Shown: positions 1 to 11,637 of the stretch, in pieces
How positions within the stretch are numbered: position 1 is the first letter of the stretch
How the letters are laid out: each line of letters opens with the position of its first letter
DNA from: an uncultured Chlorobiaceae bacterium
GTDB taxonomy: Bacteria > Bacteroidota > Chlorobiia > Chlorobiales > Chlorobiaceae
DNA: 64,000 bases
Direction of reading: 5' to 3'
NCBI GenBank assembly: GCA_903866255.1
Contig: CAIPMW010000004.1
Location: 1-64,000, forward strand
Notes under the pieces: generated by a model
Database searches by the model: none
What the model saw: the letters and a program-made list of their open reading frames with translations, nothing else
What the model was told of the DNA's origin: nothing
Translations under genes and position numbers: made by a program

Positions 1-18
1 GCCGAGCTCCAGCTCGGC
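1..18. repeat. REP-like palindromic element (inverted copy)
   Basis: GCCGAGCTCCAGCTCGGC: 8-bp perfect arms GCCGAGCT/AGCTCGGC; reverse-oriented copy of the element at 35..61 and 2508..2534. Confidence 0.7.
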
Positions 19-34
19 AAAGGGAGTATATAAT

Positions 35-61
35 GCCGAGCTGGAGCCCGGCGTTCCCGGG
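35..61. repeat. REP-like palindromic element
   Basis: GCCGAGCTGGAGCCCGGCGTTCCCGGG, one mismatch to 2508..2534. Confidence 0.75.
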
Positions 62-172
62 TATAAGCTCAAAGATTGCAATACATCCTTACCGAATAAC
101 CTATAATTCATGGAATTAGAAACATTGCTGTGCTGTTTGGTGCTTCCTCGTTATAATATTATCGGGAAATCA

Positions 173-491
173 GGTTGAACCAAGAAACAAGAGTTTTTTG
201 ACCCCAGCCCGCCATGCTTCATGGATAACGTTCGCCTCGACCATCAGGTTCTGGTAGATGAATTCTGCCGGATAGCTGTTGTTGGCATGAATTCCTCCCA
301 CTTTGGCCGCTGCCAGATAGAGCTGATCAGGCTTTTCCTGTTGAAAGAATGAACGGACTGCTGATTGGTTGGTCAGCTCAAGCTCCTTGTGTGTTCTGAC
401 GACAACATCCTGTGCACCAAGCCTCTTTGGCCTGAAGATTCCGCAAGATCGCTGATCCTGCCATCCCTCGATGGCCTGCTATGTATATCTT
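173..491 (-). pseudogene. Truncated, frameshifted copy of GDP-L-fucose synthase (fcl) 5' part
   Basis: Colinear, highly similar DNA to the intact fcl at about 4352..4672; reverse strand reads [22 protein letters not shown] then, after a frame change, [85 protein letters not shown]-stop. Confidence 0.9.
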
Positions 492-534
492 TTACAATAA
501 CAATACTTTTCGTTGTAAATTGATACATCAAAAA

Positions 535-750
535 TCAGATCCTGGAAATTGTAAACCCATCTCCTCGATCATCAAACAGATCCTCCCAGTCAACATTATT
601 GTCTTCGCTGGTATCAAAAAAGCTGGCCATACCAATTGCTTTGAACTCTTGCTCGACGCATCTTTCCCCAAACTGAAATTGTGTCACACCGCCGCCCGTG
701 TTATTGTCTTTGTCGAGCACAATTTTCTCTGCACTGGTCATATATCGCAC
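535..750 (-). CDS. Small hypothetical protein (antitoxin-like?)
   Basis: 62-71 aa ORF with GTG or internal ATG start, purine-rich SD-like GAGAG upstream; acidic C-terminus DWEDLFDD; no family recognised. Confidence 0.4.
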   Translation of the reverse strand: MRYMTSAEKIVLDKDNNTGGGVTQFQFGERCVEQEFKAIGMASFFDTSEDNNVDWEDLFDDRGDGFTISRI

Positions 751-810
751 TTGTCATCTCTCTTTATCAACGTTGCATTCATACAGTCCCTCCCACTCTG
801 GAGCAGAGCA

Positions 811-2340
811 TCACACCCTCTCAACCTCAAACCTGCTGACGTTTCTCGCTTTCGGGTCGAAGACTATGCCAATCAGATAGCGTTCGCCACCATATTTCTC
901 ATAATATTTCATCGTCTTGATCTGCTCAAGTGGCTCCCCGTCGCTCACCTTGAATTCAAAGAGAAAGGTTCTCCCTCCGACCTGCAGCGTCAGGTCAACC
1001 CTCCCCTTGTTGCTCACACCCTCGGCGATGATGACCACCCCGAAGCTGGCAAAAAAGGCATAGAGTACGCTGGCGTAAAATCCCTCGTAACGCTCAATAT
1101 CATTGTTGGTGTAATTATTATAGGCGATGCTCGCAAAAAGACGTTTGATGACAGGTTCCAGACCTCCAGCATCTCCGGCCTCCAGAAGATCAAGCAGCTC
1201 ATTGCGGATCAGCTCTTTTTGTGAACCACTGATCATCGATTGCAAAATATACTCGTGAAAACTGATCTGCACCTCCATGTTGGGAAACCCCAACTCGTAG
1301 CGAACTCCCCTGCCCGATCGTATCAAGCGCTTGATGGTCAAATAGCCAGTCTGGAACAGAATGCTCTCCAGGTTAAGATGTTCAATATCAAAGCTGTTGA
1401 CCAGACTTTTTTCAACGTTGATATTCAATAAATCAGGGATGAAATAGCTGTTTTTTTTGATCAACTCAACCAGGAAGCGCGGCGTACCGGTTTCAAACCA
1501 GTAATTATCAAACTCATAATCGTTTTTGATAAACAGCAGGATATCGAAAGGGTTATAAACACTGTCACCCAAAAAGTTATAACCGTTGTACCACCGTTTG
1601 ACCTGCTCCATATCCACCCCTTCGAGATAGGGGGCAAAAGTGGTGTCGAGGTCAAACTGGGTGTACCCGCAGATGTTGCCAAAAGCAGGGTTCAGGCTGA
1701 TATCTTCAAGATTGTTCAGACCGCTGAAAAGCGACACTTTGGAAAATTTGCTCACACCGGTGAGAAACACAAAGCGCAGATACTCGTCATTTTCCTTGAT
1801 TTTTGTGTAGAAATCACGCATTCCATCACGAATAACAAGGGCCTCGGGAATATTCTCAATATTGTCGAGAATCGGCTTGTCGTACTCGTCAACCAAAATC
1901 ACAACCTTCTGGTGATATTTCTCCCAGGCTTTCTCGATTAATTCTGCGAAGAAGTAATTTGCCCGAGCTCTGTTTTCACACTCCAGCCCAAGTCGCTTCT
2001 CATTCGATTTAAGGATGTACAACAAATCCTCCTCCAGATCGGCTTTCGAGTGAATCCCGCCACTGAAGCTGATTTTGATAACCGGATATTTCACCTCCCA
2101 ATTCCACTGCTCCTCAATCAGCAGCCCCCGGAACAGCTCCCGATGTCCCTCAAAAATATTTTTCAGCGTGTCGAGAAACAGGCTCTTCCCGAATCGCCGG
2201 GGACGCGACAGAAAAACGTATTTAAACCTGTCGATCAGGCTATAGGCTATCCCCGTTTTGTCGATATAGAGGTAATCCTCGTTTATGATCTCGCTGAAGG
2301 TCTGTATCCCTATCGGCAGCTTTTTCATCGTCAACCTCAT
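811..2340 (-). CDS. AAA-ATPase-like / PD-(D/E)XK nuclease domain protein
   Basis: N-term KLPIGIQTFSEIINEDYLYIDKT and SRPRRFGKSL P-loop typical of the AAA-ATPase-like family (PF09820); C-term RVDLTLQVGGRTFLFEFKV typical of PDDEXK_9. Start may be internal ATG (MKKLPIG). Confidence 0.9.
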   Translation of the reverse strand: MRLTMKKLPIGIQTFSEIINEDYLYIDKTGIAYSLIDRFKYVFLSRPRRFGKSLFLDTLKNIFEGHRELFRGLLIEEQWNWEVKYPVIKISFSGGIHSKADLEEDLLYILKSNEKRLGLECENRARANYFFAELIEKAWEKYHQKVVILVDEYDKPILDNIENIPEALVIRDGMRDFYTKIKENDEYLRFVFLTGVSKFSKVSLFSGLNNLEDISLNPAFGNICGYTQFDLDTTFAPYLEGVDMEQVKRWYNGYNFLGDSVYNPFDILLFIKNDYEFDNYWFETGTPRFLVELIKKNSYFIPDLLNINVEKSLVNSFDIEHLNLESILFQTGYLTIKRLIRSGRGVRYELGFPNMEVQISFHEYILQSMISGSQKELIRNELLDLLEAGDAGGLEPVIKRLFASIAYNNYTNNDIERYEGFYASVLYAFFASFGVVIIAEGVSNKGRVDLTLQVGGRTFLFEFKVSDGEPLEQIKTMKYYEKYGGERYLIGIVFDPKARNVSRFEVERV

Positions 2341-2507
2341 TGTAACTCGTTAGCCCATCAGAGGCATCTGTACGGTAACACACCGATGCCTCTCCACACT
2401 TTTTTTACTACATAGGGGAATATAATACTTTTTGACAGAACACTTCGATACGGGCTGGCGCCCTACTCAGTGACCGGAATACTCACCGAATATTCGTCTC
2501 TCTTTCT

Positions 2508-2534
2508 GCCGAGCTGGAGCTCGGCGTTCCCGGG
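2508..2534. repeat. REP-like palindromic element
   Basis: GCCGAGCTGGAGCTCGGCGTTCCCGGG, matches 35..61 with one mismatch. Confidence 0.75.
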
Positions 2535-2592
2535 AGATGTTATGCGGAATGCGGAAGAGTTATGGAGTGACGAGGACTACTCTTTACTCACA

Positions 2593-4690
<2,098 letters not shown>

Positions 4691-4771
4691 TTTACTACTC
4701 TACTGAGAGCCCAAACGACAGACCTTCTCTGTTCGGTCAATGGGTGAAAAGCCAAGATCACGGCTCAAGAG

Positions 4772-5263
4772 CTATACCATAAAACGCAATTTTTGTAAGT
4801 ACGCTTGAGCTTCTGCTATAGAATCTTCTTCCGGGGCCCATGGCGCAAACTCTTTTGCAGCATGAGGATCGAACGGGCCTGCTTTAAGTTCAAACAAGAT
4901 TGAATCTGATACCAAAGCAAGAATGGTATGCCAGGTTCCGGGTTCAAGTTCTACACCAACACTGTTCCTCTTGTCATTTTGATAGTTTTCAGTACCAAAG
5001 CGAACAATCTTATCCAGACTTCCATCATCGCAAAACGTAACCAGAGCGAAAAAGCCACGAACAGCAATCAATGTTTCGACTTTTGGATCAACAGAGTGCC
5101 TGTGCGGACGAATATAACTATTGACTTCAATTGCATTGAAAAGCCGTTGACAAGGGTCTTCATAACTCTCGTGAATATTCCGGTGCTGTCGGGCACGTAA
5201 CGATTGTTTCGCCTCACAGGATAACGCATATAATTCGTCAGTAAAAAAAACATTAACGCTCAT
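4772..5263 (-). CDS. wbuC: WbuC-family cupin fold metalloprotein
   Basis: HESYEDPCQRLFNAIEVNSYIRPHRHSVDPKVETLIAVRG...; located next to WbuB-like GT. Confidence 0.85.
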   Translation of the reverse strand: MSVNVFFTDELYALSCEAKQSLRARQHRNIHESYEDPCQRLFNAIEVNSYIRPHRHSVDPKVETLIAVRGFFALVTFCDDGSLDKIVRFGTENYQNDKRNSVGVELEPGTWHTILALVSDSILFELKAGPFDPHAAKEFAPWAPEEDSIAEAQAYLQKLRFMV

Positions 5264-6450
5264 CCCTGCAAAGCTTTGACAATGTTATCAACCGCTGTTT
5301 GTGGGGAAAACAGTTTGGAAAATAACGATTTGCAACGTGCGGCATACGTGTTGTCTCTCCTGATTTCATCAGCAAGCATTAGAGCATGGTGTGCCATATT
5401 TTCAACTGACGAATCTGTGCAACAATAGCCTACCCGTTCACTCTCAATAAGGTGAACCAGATCATTTCCAGGATTGATACTTGCCAAAACAGGGAGCCCT
5501 GCCTGCATATAGGACAAGAATTTACCAGGTATGTTGTGTGTTTTATGACGAGGATCGAGCGCAACCAGGCCTGCATGACATTGTGCATACAGACCAGAAA
5601 TTTCGTCCGGGTCAATCTCATCGAAAAAGATGACGTTTTCCAGTCGTCGGTCAATCGCATCTTCGCGCAACCGTTGAGCATCACTGCCGCGCCCGACGAA
5701 AAGAAAACCAATATCGGAACGCCCCATTAAGCGCTCAGCCAAATCAAGCAAAATCCCCATTCCCTGCGCTATACCCATGTTACCGGCGTAGACAAAAATC
5801 TTCCGTCCTGACAATGGGGTATCGTTCACTGATATACTGCACCCGCGAGCTGGCGCATCAGACAACCAGTTCTGCAGGACTTCGATTTCGACGGAGGATT
5901 TTTCCCGCCAATCAGTGAAATAAGCGCGGTTGCCTTGCGTCTGGATTCCAATCACATTAGCAACAGAATACTGGTAGTGAGCTATTTTTTTAAAAAAGCG
6001 GTAAGGCAAACCCCTGCCCATAAGCCCCATATCAACTGCCCACTCCGGAAAAATATCGCGTATAATAAGGTAACTCTTACAGTTGCTCGATTTTTTCAGG
6101 GCGCTGACAATAGGCCCAAGAAAAATTGTTGGAGAATACCACACCACGCCATCCCACCGTTGGTTACCGAGTGGGCTCCTGCGCAAGTTACGCAGCATAA
6201 AAAAAGGCATCAACAACTCACCAAGCGTTCGGCGAATGTAATCGATGTCTTTCGTCCTGGGAGTCTTCAGGCGCACAACCTGAACACCGTTCAAAACCTC
6301 AATTTTATACGGTATATGCAACTCTGGCGCTGCCACCATCATCGTCACTTCATGCCCCTGTCTCACGAACTCAATTGAGAGGTCACGCAACTGGACTGCA
6401 CCGGATGAACGCAGTGGTGGATAGACATCCGCAATCAATACAAGCCGCAT
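5260..6450 (-). CDS. wbuB: WbuB-family glycosyltransferase (putative L-fucosamine transferase)
   Basis: MRLVLIADVYPPLRSSGAVQLRDLSIEFVRQGHEVTMM; GT4 architecture; context with wbjBCD. Confidence 0.85.
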   Translation of the reverse strand: MRLVLIADVYPPLRSSGAVQLRDLSIEFVRQGHEVTMMVAAPELHIPYKIEVLNGVQVVRLKTPRTKDIDYIRRTLGELLMPFFMLRNLRRSPLGNQRWDGVVWYSPTIFLGPIVSALKKSSNCKSYLIIRDIFPEWAVDMGLMGRGLPYRFFKKIAHYQYSVANVIGIQTQGNRAYFTDWREKSSVEIEVLQNWLSDAPARGCSISVNDTPLSGRKIFVYAGNMGIAQGMGILLDLAERLMGRSDIGFLFVGRGSDAQRLREDAIDRRLENVIFFDEIDPDEISGLYAQCHAGLVALDPRHKTHNIPGKFLSYMQAGLPVLASINPGNDLVHLIESERVGYCCTDSSVENMAHHALMLADEIRRDNTYAARCKSLFSKLFSPQTAVDNIVKALQG

Positions 6451-6462
6451 TCCATCCTGTCG

Positions 6463-7593
6463 TTAGTATTTTTTCCAGACAACACGATTCACATAATCAG
6501 TGTAACTATGAATAATACGAACTACCTTGTCAGATACATTCGGCATACTGTAATCACTTACTTGCCTCAACAAGCGATCAGCCCCTCTTGTTTGACTGTC
6601 GAGGATCGCCAAGGCCTGGATAACTCGCTCAACTTCAAGGCCAACCATCATCACCGAAGCCTCTTCCATACCCTCGGGGCGCTCATGGGCTTCACGAATA
6701 TTAAGTGCCGGGAAATTGAGAATAGACGACTCTTCGTTAATGGTACCACTATCGGAAAGCACGGCCTTGGCCTGCATCTGCAGATGGACATAATCGAAAA
6801 AACCGAGCGGCTTTAACAACTCCACCCGATTATGAAAGACAACACCACTTGTCTCAATGCGCTTGCGTGTTCTTGGATGGGTTGAAACAATCACCCGTTT
6901 ACCATACTCTTCAGCAAGTGTGTTCAGGATGTCGACAAGCTTCTCAAAATTCCTGTTTGACTCAATATTTTCCTCACGATGAGCACTCACTAAAAAATAA
7001 TCTCCAGAAGCAAGGTCAAGCCGCCGCAACACATCCGATCGATCAATCTTTTCACGATAATGCGAAAGCACTTCAAACATCGGGCTCCCTGTCTTGATAA
7101 TCCTGTCTGCAGGCAACCCTTCACGCAAAAGATATTCCCGTGCAATATCGCTGTAGGTCAAATTAATGTCCGCCGTATGATCAACAATCTTGCGGTTGAT
7201 CTCCTCCGGCACCCTTTGGTCAAAACAGCGATTCCCCGCTTCCATGTGGAAGACAGGAATCTTCCGCCGCTTGGCCGGGTAAACGGCAAGGCAAGAGTTG
7301 GTATCACCAAGAATCAGAAGGGCATCCGGCTTTTCAATGGCCATCACGGCATCAGCTTTGGCGATAATCAACCCGACGGTTTCAGCCGCAGTGGAACCTG
7401 CTGCTTCGAGAAAATGAGAGGGCTTACGAATGCCAAGATCATCAATAAAAATCTGGTTCAGCTCATAATCGTAGTTCTGCCCGGTATGCACCAGCAGATG
7501 TTCCGTATGCTCATCAAGCTTTGCGAGCACCCGCGAGAGACGAATAATCTCTGGCCGGGTACCAACAATGGTCATCACTTTCAACTTTTTCAT
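6463..7593 (-). CDS. wbjD: UDP-N-acetyl-L-fucosamine synthase / 2-epimerase (WbjD/FnlC type)
   Basis: [76 protein letters not shown] motif. Confidence 0.9.
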   Translation of the reverse strand: MKKLKVMTIVGTRPEIIRLSRVLAKLDEHTEHLLVHTGQNYDYELNQIFIDDLGIRKPSHFLEAAGSTAAETVGLIIAKADAVMAIEKPDALLILGDTNSCLAVYPAKRRKIPVFHMEAGNRCFDQRVPEEINRKIVDHTADINLTYSDIAREYLLREGLPADRIIKTGSPMFEVLSHYREKIDRSDVLRRLDLASGDYFLVSAHREENIESNRNFEKLVDILNTLAEEYGKRVIVSTHPRTRKRIETSGVVFHNRVELLKPLGFFDYVHLQMQAKAVLSDSGTINEESSILNFPALNIREAHERPEGMEEASVMMVGLEVERVIQALAILDSQTRGADRLLRQVSDYSMPNVSDKVVRIIHSYTDYVNRVVWKKY

Positions 7594-8723
7594 AATGTCA
7601 CCTTCATTGCAATAGTGTCCGGCTGTTGACTGTCAAAAATCTCGTTGGCCCAGAGCATCACCACCATCTCATCCGTACCAATATTGGTAATATCGTGCGT
7701 CCAACCGGGCACGGTTTCTACCACCTCGGCCTTGTCTCCGCTGGTCAAAAGCTCATGCGTCTCACCAGTTTGCATGTGCCTGAATTTGAAGCGTGCTTGA
7801 CCCCGAATGACCAAAAACTTCTCGGTCTTGCTATGGTGATAGTGACCTCCACGGGTAATGCCTGGCACTACGGTAAAGTATGAAAACTGACCGCAATCTG
7901 GCGTTTTAAGCATCTCTACAAACACACCACGCGAGTCAGCATGCTGCGCCACAGTATAGGCAAACAACTCTGGTGGCAAATAGCTCACATAAGTGGCATA
8001 AAGCGCCCGCACCAATCCAGTGCCCACTCGCTCGGTCATCAGCGTGTTGCGACTATCTTTAAAAAAACGGATCAACCGAGCAAGCTCACCCACTGTGGTG
8101 CTGTATTGCGGTTCCACTGTAGCAAAACCATCTGCATCCGCAATCGCTTCTGCGCCATCCATCAACTGCAAAAAACGTGCAACCACATCATCCACATACA
8201 CCAGCGTAACCGGCGCAGCCGGGTCGTTCACCTGTATGGGTAATTCCCGTGCAATGTTGTGACAAAACGTGGCAACCGCCGAATTGTAGTTGGGCTTGCA
8301 CCACTTGCCAAACACATTGGGCAGCCGAAAAACATGCACAAGCACGCCGTACTCACGCTGCAAGGCAAACAAGGCATTTTCAGCATATAGTTTGCTTGAA
8401 CCGTAAGCGTTGTCGCGGTCAGCCTGGGTGGAAGAGGTGTAAACGACAGGTATCTTTTTGCCAGAGACCGCAGCCACCGCGCCCACGGACTGGCAGAGCA
8501 CCTTCGTAAAATCCACATTGCCCGACACAAACTCCGCAGGGTCTTGGTGACGGTTAACCCCTGCCAAATGAAACACAAAGTCCACTCCGTGCAACAGCGC
8601 AGGCAACTTCGCTACGTCATGGCCACGAGTAAAGCACACCACCTGGACATCTTTGCGCTCGGCCAAGTGTAACTGCAAGTTTTTGCCGATAAATCCGTCA
8701 GCACCGGTGATCAAAACTTTCAT
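7590..8723 (-). CDS. wbjC: UDP-2-acetamido-2,6-dideoxy-L-hexulose reductase with C-terminal cupin (WbjC/FnlB/CapF)
   Basis: [27 protein letters not shown]-binding start; C-term [27 protein letters not shown] cupin. Confidence 0.9.
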   Translation of the reverse strand: MKVLITGADGFIGKNLQLHLAERKDVQVVCFTRGHDVAKLPALLHGVDFVFHLAGVNRHQDPAEFVSGNVDFTKVLCQSVGAVAAVSGKKIPVVYTSSTQADRDNAYGSSKLYAENALFALQREYGVLVHVFRLPNVFGKWCKPNYNSAVATFCHNIARELPIQVNDPAAPVTLVYVDDVVARFLQLMDGAEAIADADGFATVEPQYSTTVGELARLIRFFKDSRNTLMTERVGTGLVRALYATYVSYLPPELFAYTVAQHADSRGVFVEMLKTPDCGQFSYFTVVPGITRGGHYHHSKTEKFLVIRGQARFKFRHMQTGETHELLTSGDKAEVVETVPGWTHDITNIGTDEMVVMLWANEIFDSQQPDTIAMKVTL

Positions 8724-8730
8724 CCTAATC

Positions 8731-8979
8731 TCAATTGGCGACTACTTCTTTAACGAACAAATGTGCAGAAATAGTATCAGGGCTTAAATCTTGTCCATCA
8801 GGCCAACCAACGCCCGAAAAGAATAAGCTAACCTGATTAAAATAGTGTTGATTTTTCAACACAGCAAAATAGTCAGATGCCATAAATGGTTTTACATTAA
8901 ACATTCCTTGACGACCATCAGCAAATGCAACATCTAAAAAACCATCAGGCAACGCAGTAACGTTTACAATTTTATTCAT
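8731..8979 (-). CDS. DUF2442 domain protein
   Basis: MNKIVNVTALPDGFLDVAFADGRQGMFNVKPFM...VGWPDGQDLSPDTI, paired with DUF4160. Confidence 0.8.
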   Translation of the reverse strand: MNKIVNVTALPDGFLDVAFADGRQGMFNVKPFMASDYFAVLKNQHYFNQVSLFFSGVGWPDGQDLSPDTISAHLFVKEVVAN

Positions 8980-8994
8980 ATCTACTCTAATGGC

Positions 8995-9237
8995 TTAATT
9001 CTTTGAATAGGCAATCCACGCACCGCCAAAGGTCCAATCGGCCATAATATTATCACGGTGAATTTCTAACCACGCCTGTACCAATTTCATCTTGTTCTGG
9101 GGTAAATTACCTTCGAGCACTTCGCTGCTTTGAATTGCTATCACTGCAGTATATTCGGCATATTCTACATGAAAATGAGGCACATGGTGTTGCTGTGTAT
9201 CGTAGAAATACATATAGAATACAATACCATAGAACAT
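8995..9237 (-). CDS. DUF4160 domain protein
   Basis: ISMFYGIVFYMYFYDTQQHHVPHFHVEYAEYTAVIAIQSSEVLEGNLPQNKMKLVQAWLEIHRDNIMADW; the ORF-track start at 9291 overlaps wbjB, start uncertain. Confidence 0.8.
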   Translation of the reverse strand: MFYGIVFYMYFYDTQQHHVPHFHVEYAEYTAVIAIQSSEVLEGNLPQNKMKLVQAWLEIHRDNIMADWTFGGAWIAYSKN

Positions 9238-9256
9238 TGAAAGTATAGGCTTGATG

Positions 9257-10288
9257 CTATTCCTCTGCCAAAGCCTGTTCCCCCCGCGCAATGGCCTGCA
9301 TAAAGCGCAACTTCATCAGCAACGCTTTCATGCCCTCCACATCCAGACGGGTAGTGTTGTGCGAGTTGTAATCTTCAGCTTGCGATATTTTTTGCTCACC
9401 CTGCTCCACAAACTTGCCATAGTTCAGGTCGCGTAAATCTGGTGGCAAGCGATAATAATTGCCCAAGTCTTGCGCTGCTACCATTTCTTCACGGCTGAGC
9501 AGCGCCTCATATAGTTTTTCACCATGGCGAGTACCGATAGTGTTGACCTGATGCTCAGGCACATTCAGCAAAGCCTTTACCGCCTCGGTTAGTGTTCCAA
9601 TGGTAGCGGCTGGGGCCTTTTGCACAAAAATATCGCCTGGGTTGCCATGTTCAAAGGCATATTGCACCAAGTCCACGGCATCGTCCAGCGTCATCATGAA
9701 GCGAGTCATGGCGGGGTCAGTAATGGTAAGGGGCTGCCCGGCTCGAATCTGATCAACAAACAAAGGAATGACCGAACCACGCGATGCCATCACATTGCCA
9801 TAGCGTGTCACACAAATGGTCGTAGCATCACTTTCACGCGACTTCGCCACGGCGACCTTTTCCATCATTGCCTTGCTGATGCCCATGGCGTTGATGGGAT
9901 AGACAGCCTTGTCGGTGCTCAGGCAAATCACTCGTTTGATGCCATGGGCAATGGCAACCTCCAGCACGTTCTCGGTGCCCAACACATTCGTCTTAACCGC
10001 TTGTAATGGGTAAAACTCGCAGGAGGGAACCTGCTTTAACGCAGCGGCATGAAACACATAGTCCACCCCGCGCATGGCAGTACGCACACCGTCCGGGTCA
10101 CGCACATCGCCTATATAAAACTTGAGTTTAGCGTTATTATAACGCTTGCGCATGTCATCCTGCTTTTTTTCATCCCGGCTGAAGATACGAATTTCGCGTA
10201 AATCGGAATCCAGAAAGCGACGCAACACGGCATTCCCAAAAGAACCCGTGCCACCTGTAATCATCAATACCTTTCCGTCGAACATCAT
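9257..10288 (-). CDS. wbjB: UDP-GlcNAc 4,6-dehydratase/5-epimerase (WbjB/FnlA/CapE)
   Basis: MITGGTGSFGNAVLRRFLDSDLREIRIFSRDEKKQDDMR; polysaccharide biosynthesis protein family. Confidence 0.93.
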   Translation of the reverse strand: MMFDGKVLMITGGTGSFGNAVLRRFLDSDLREIRIFSRDEKKQDDMRKRYNNAKLKFYIGDVRDPDGVRTAMRGVDYVFHAAALKQVPSCEFYPLQAVKTNVLGTENVLEVAIAHGIKRVICLSTDKAVYPINAMGISKAMMEKVAVAKSRESDATTICVTRYGNVMASRGSVIPLFVDQIRAGQPLTITDPAMTRFMMTLDDAVDLVQYAFEHGNPGDIFVQKAPAATIGTLTEAVKALLNVPEHQVNTIGTRHGEKLYEALLSREEMVAAQDLGNYYRLPPDLRDLNYGKFVEQGEQKISQAEDYNSHNTTRLDVEGMKALLMKLRFMQAIARGEQALAEE

Positions 10289-10406
10289 TAATTTTTTTTA
10301 TTGGCATGCATGCATCGACTTAATCATGTCTGGCCATTCTGGTGCAGTGTAACCCGTTGCCAATCTGAAACGATCAGCATTAAGCGAACGGTCGATGACT
10401 AAATTA

Positions 10407-11597
10407 TCATCTGGAACAATATCTATTGACTTGCCACTTCAGGTATTGTTTTGCAACTGCAGCCAAAAAACTTAACGTCTCATCCGCACAGCGCGGCCAT
10501 AAATATTGCCGGGCGCGCTCATAACTTGCTTGCGCCAAGTCCGTACGCAATTGCGGCGAGTCAACCAACTTGTGCAAGGCGCGAACAATGTCATCAGGTT
10601 GTTCCGGGTCAAAGTACACACCAGCATCACCCAATATTTCAGCCATCGGCCCTCGGTCAGAGCAGGCAATTGGTAAACCTGCTGCCATGTATTCCAGCAA
10701 AATATTAGGCATGTTTTCACAACTTGAAGCAAACAGCCCGGCATCAGCTTCTGCATAACGAAGATGCAAGTCATTAAAAGGGATTGGGCCATGGTAATGC
10801 ACCCAACGCCGCTCAGCGTCCAAACAGCTTATCGTTTCATTTAAACGTTGCAGCGCAGGCGGATAGGCTGGCCCTACCAAATCCAGCACGATCGGTAACC
10901 CTTCTTTGCGCAATACGGCAACCGCTTCAATAACATGCCATTGATGCTTGTATTGGTCTATGATTGAAACGTACAGGACGCGATAAGGATGATCTTGATC
11001 GTAACCAACCATACAGCGCTGCACCCTGGGCGACATGTTAAAACGAGGATTAAGCCCATGCGGTATGATGCATGTTTTTCCGAGTAACTTGCCAGTGACC
11101 CTCAAGACCGCATCACGAGCATACTGCGTTAAAAAAATGACACCGTCGGTTTTTCGAAACGATCGAGATTGAACAAATCGCAGCAAAAACAATTTAAGGG
11201 TAAATAAAGTCAACCCATAGCGAAGCAATTCAGGCATCTCAAACGGCAGCAAATTTTGGCTCATAGTCACTACAGGATGAAAATTCCCTGCGTAACTGCC
11301 ACCGGGTACAAACAGAACATCACACCCTTCATCATGTGCTGCTTGTGACAACCGGTAACGTTGCCAATGAGTGCGGTGAAACAAGCCTTTATCGAGAGCC
11401 ACCGGGTTACACTTATAGAGCCAAGGACGATTTTCAAGGGCATTCAAAGTGGACATACTGCCCCAAACCACAACGCGTTCGATACCTAACGCTGAAGGTT
11501 GTGCCGCTCGCAGAAACTCAACCAGATGGGTTACACCTCCACCACGACGCAAGTTTGTAGCATCTATACCTATCGTTAGGGAATTATTTACTTTCAC
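10407..11597 (-). CDS. Glycosyltransferase, GT4 family
   Basis: IGIDATNLRRGGGVTHLVEFL; SCENMPNILLEYMAAGLPIACSDRGPMAEILGDAGVYFDPEQPDDIVRAL. Confidence 0.9.
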   Translation of the reverse strand: MKVNNSLTIGIDATNLRRGGGVTHLVEFLRAAQPSALGIERVVVWGSMSTLNALENRPWLYKCNPVALDKGLFHRTHWQRYRLSQAAHDEGCDVLFVPGGSYAGNFHPVVTMSQNLLPFEMPELLRYGLTLFTLKLFLLRFVQSRSFRKTDGVIFLTQYARDAVLRVTGKLLGKTCIIPHGLNPRFNMSPRVQRCMVGYDQDHPYRVLYVSIIDQYKHQWHVIEAVAVLRKEGLPIVLDLVGPAYPPALQRLNETISCLDAERRWVHYHGPIPFNDLHLRYAEADAGLFASSCENMPNILLEYMAAGLPIACSDRGPMAEILGDAGVYFDPEQPDDIVRALHKLVDSPQLRTDLAQASYERARQYLWPRCADETLSFLAAVAKQYLKWQVNRYCSR

Positions 11598-11637
11598 ACT
11601 TAAATTGCTTTACAGATGCACCACGAAATTGAGTCTT

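Noticed and set aside
481-1224. 247-aa + strand ORF
   Set aside because: Antisense to the AAA-ATPase/nuclease gene and the fcl remnant; residue composition not protein-like and no family motif.
2441-2490. CACTTCGATACGGGCTGGCGCCCTACTCAGTGACCGG
   Set aside because: Looks like another generic dispersed repeat, but only one copy was seen in the window, so it was not called.
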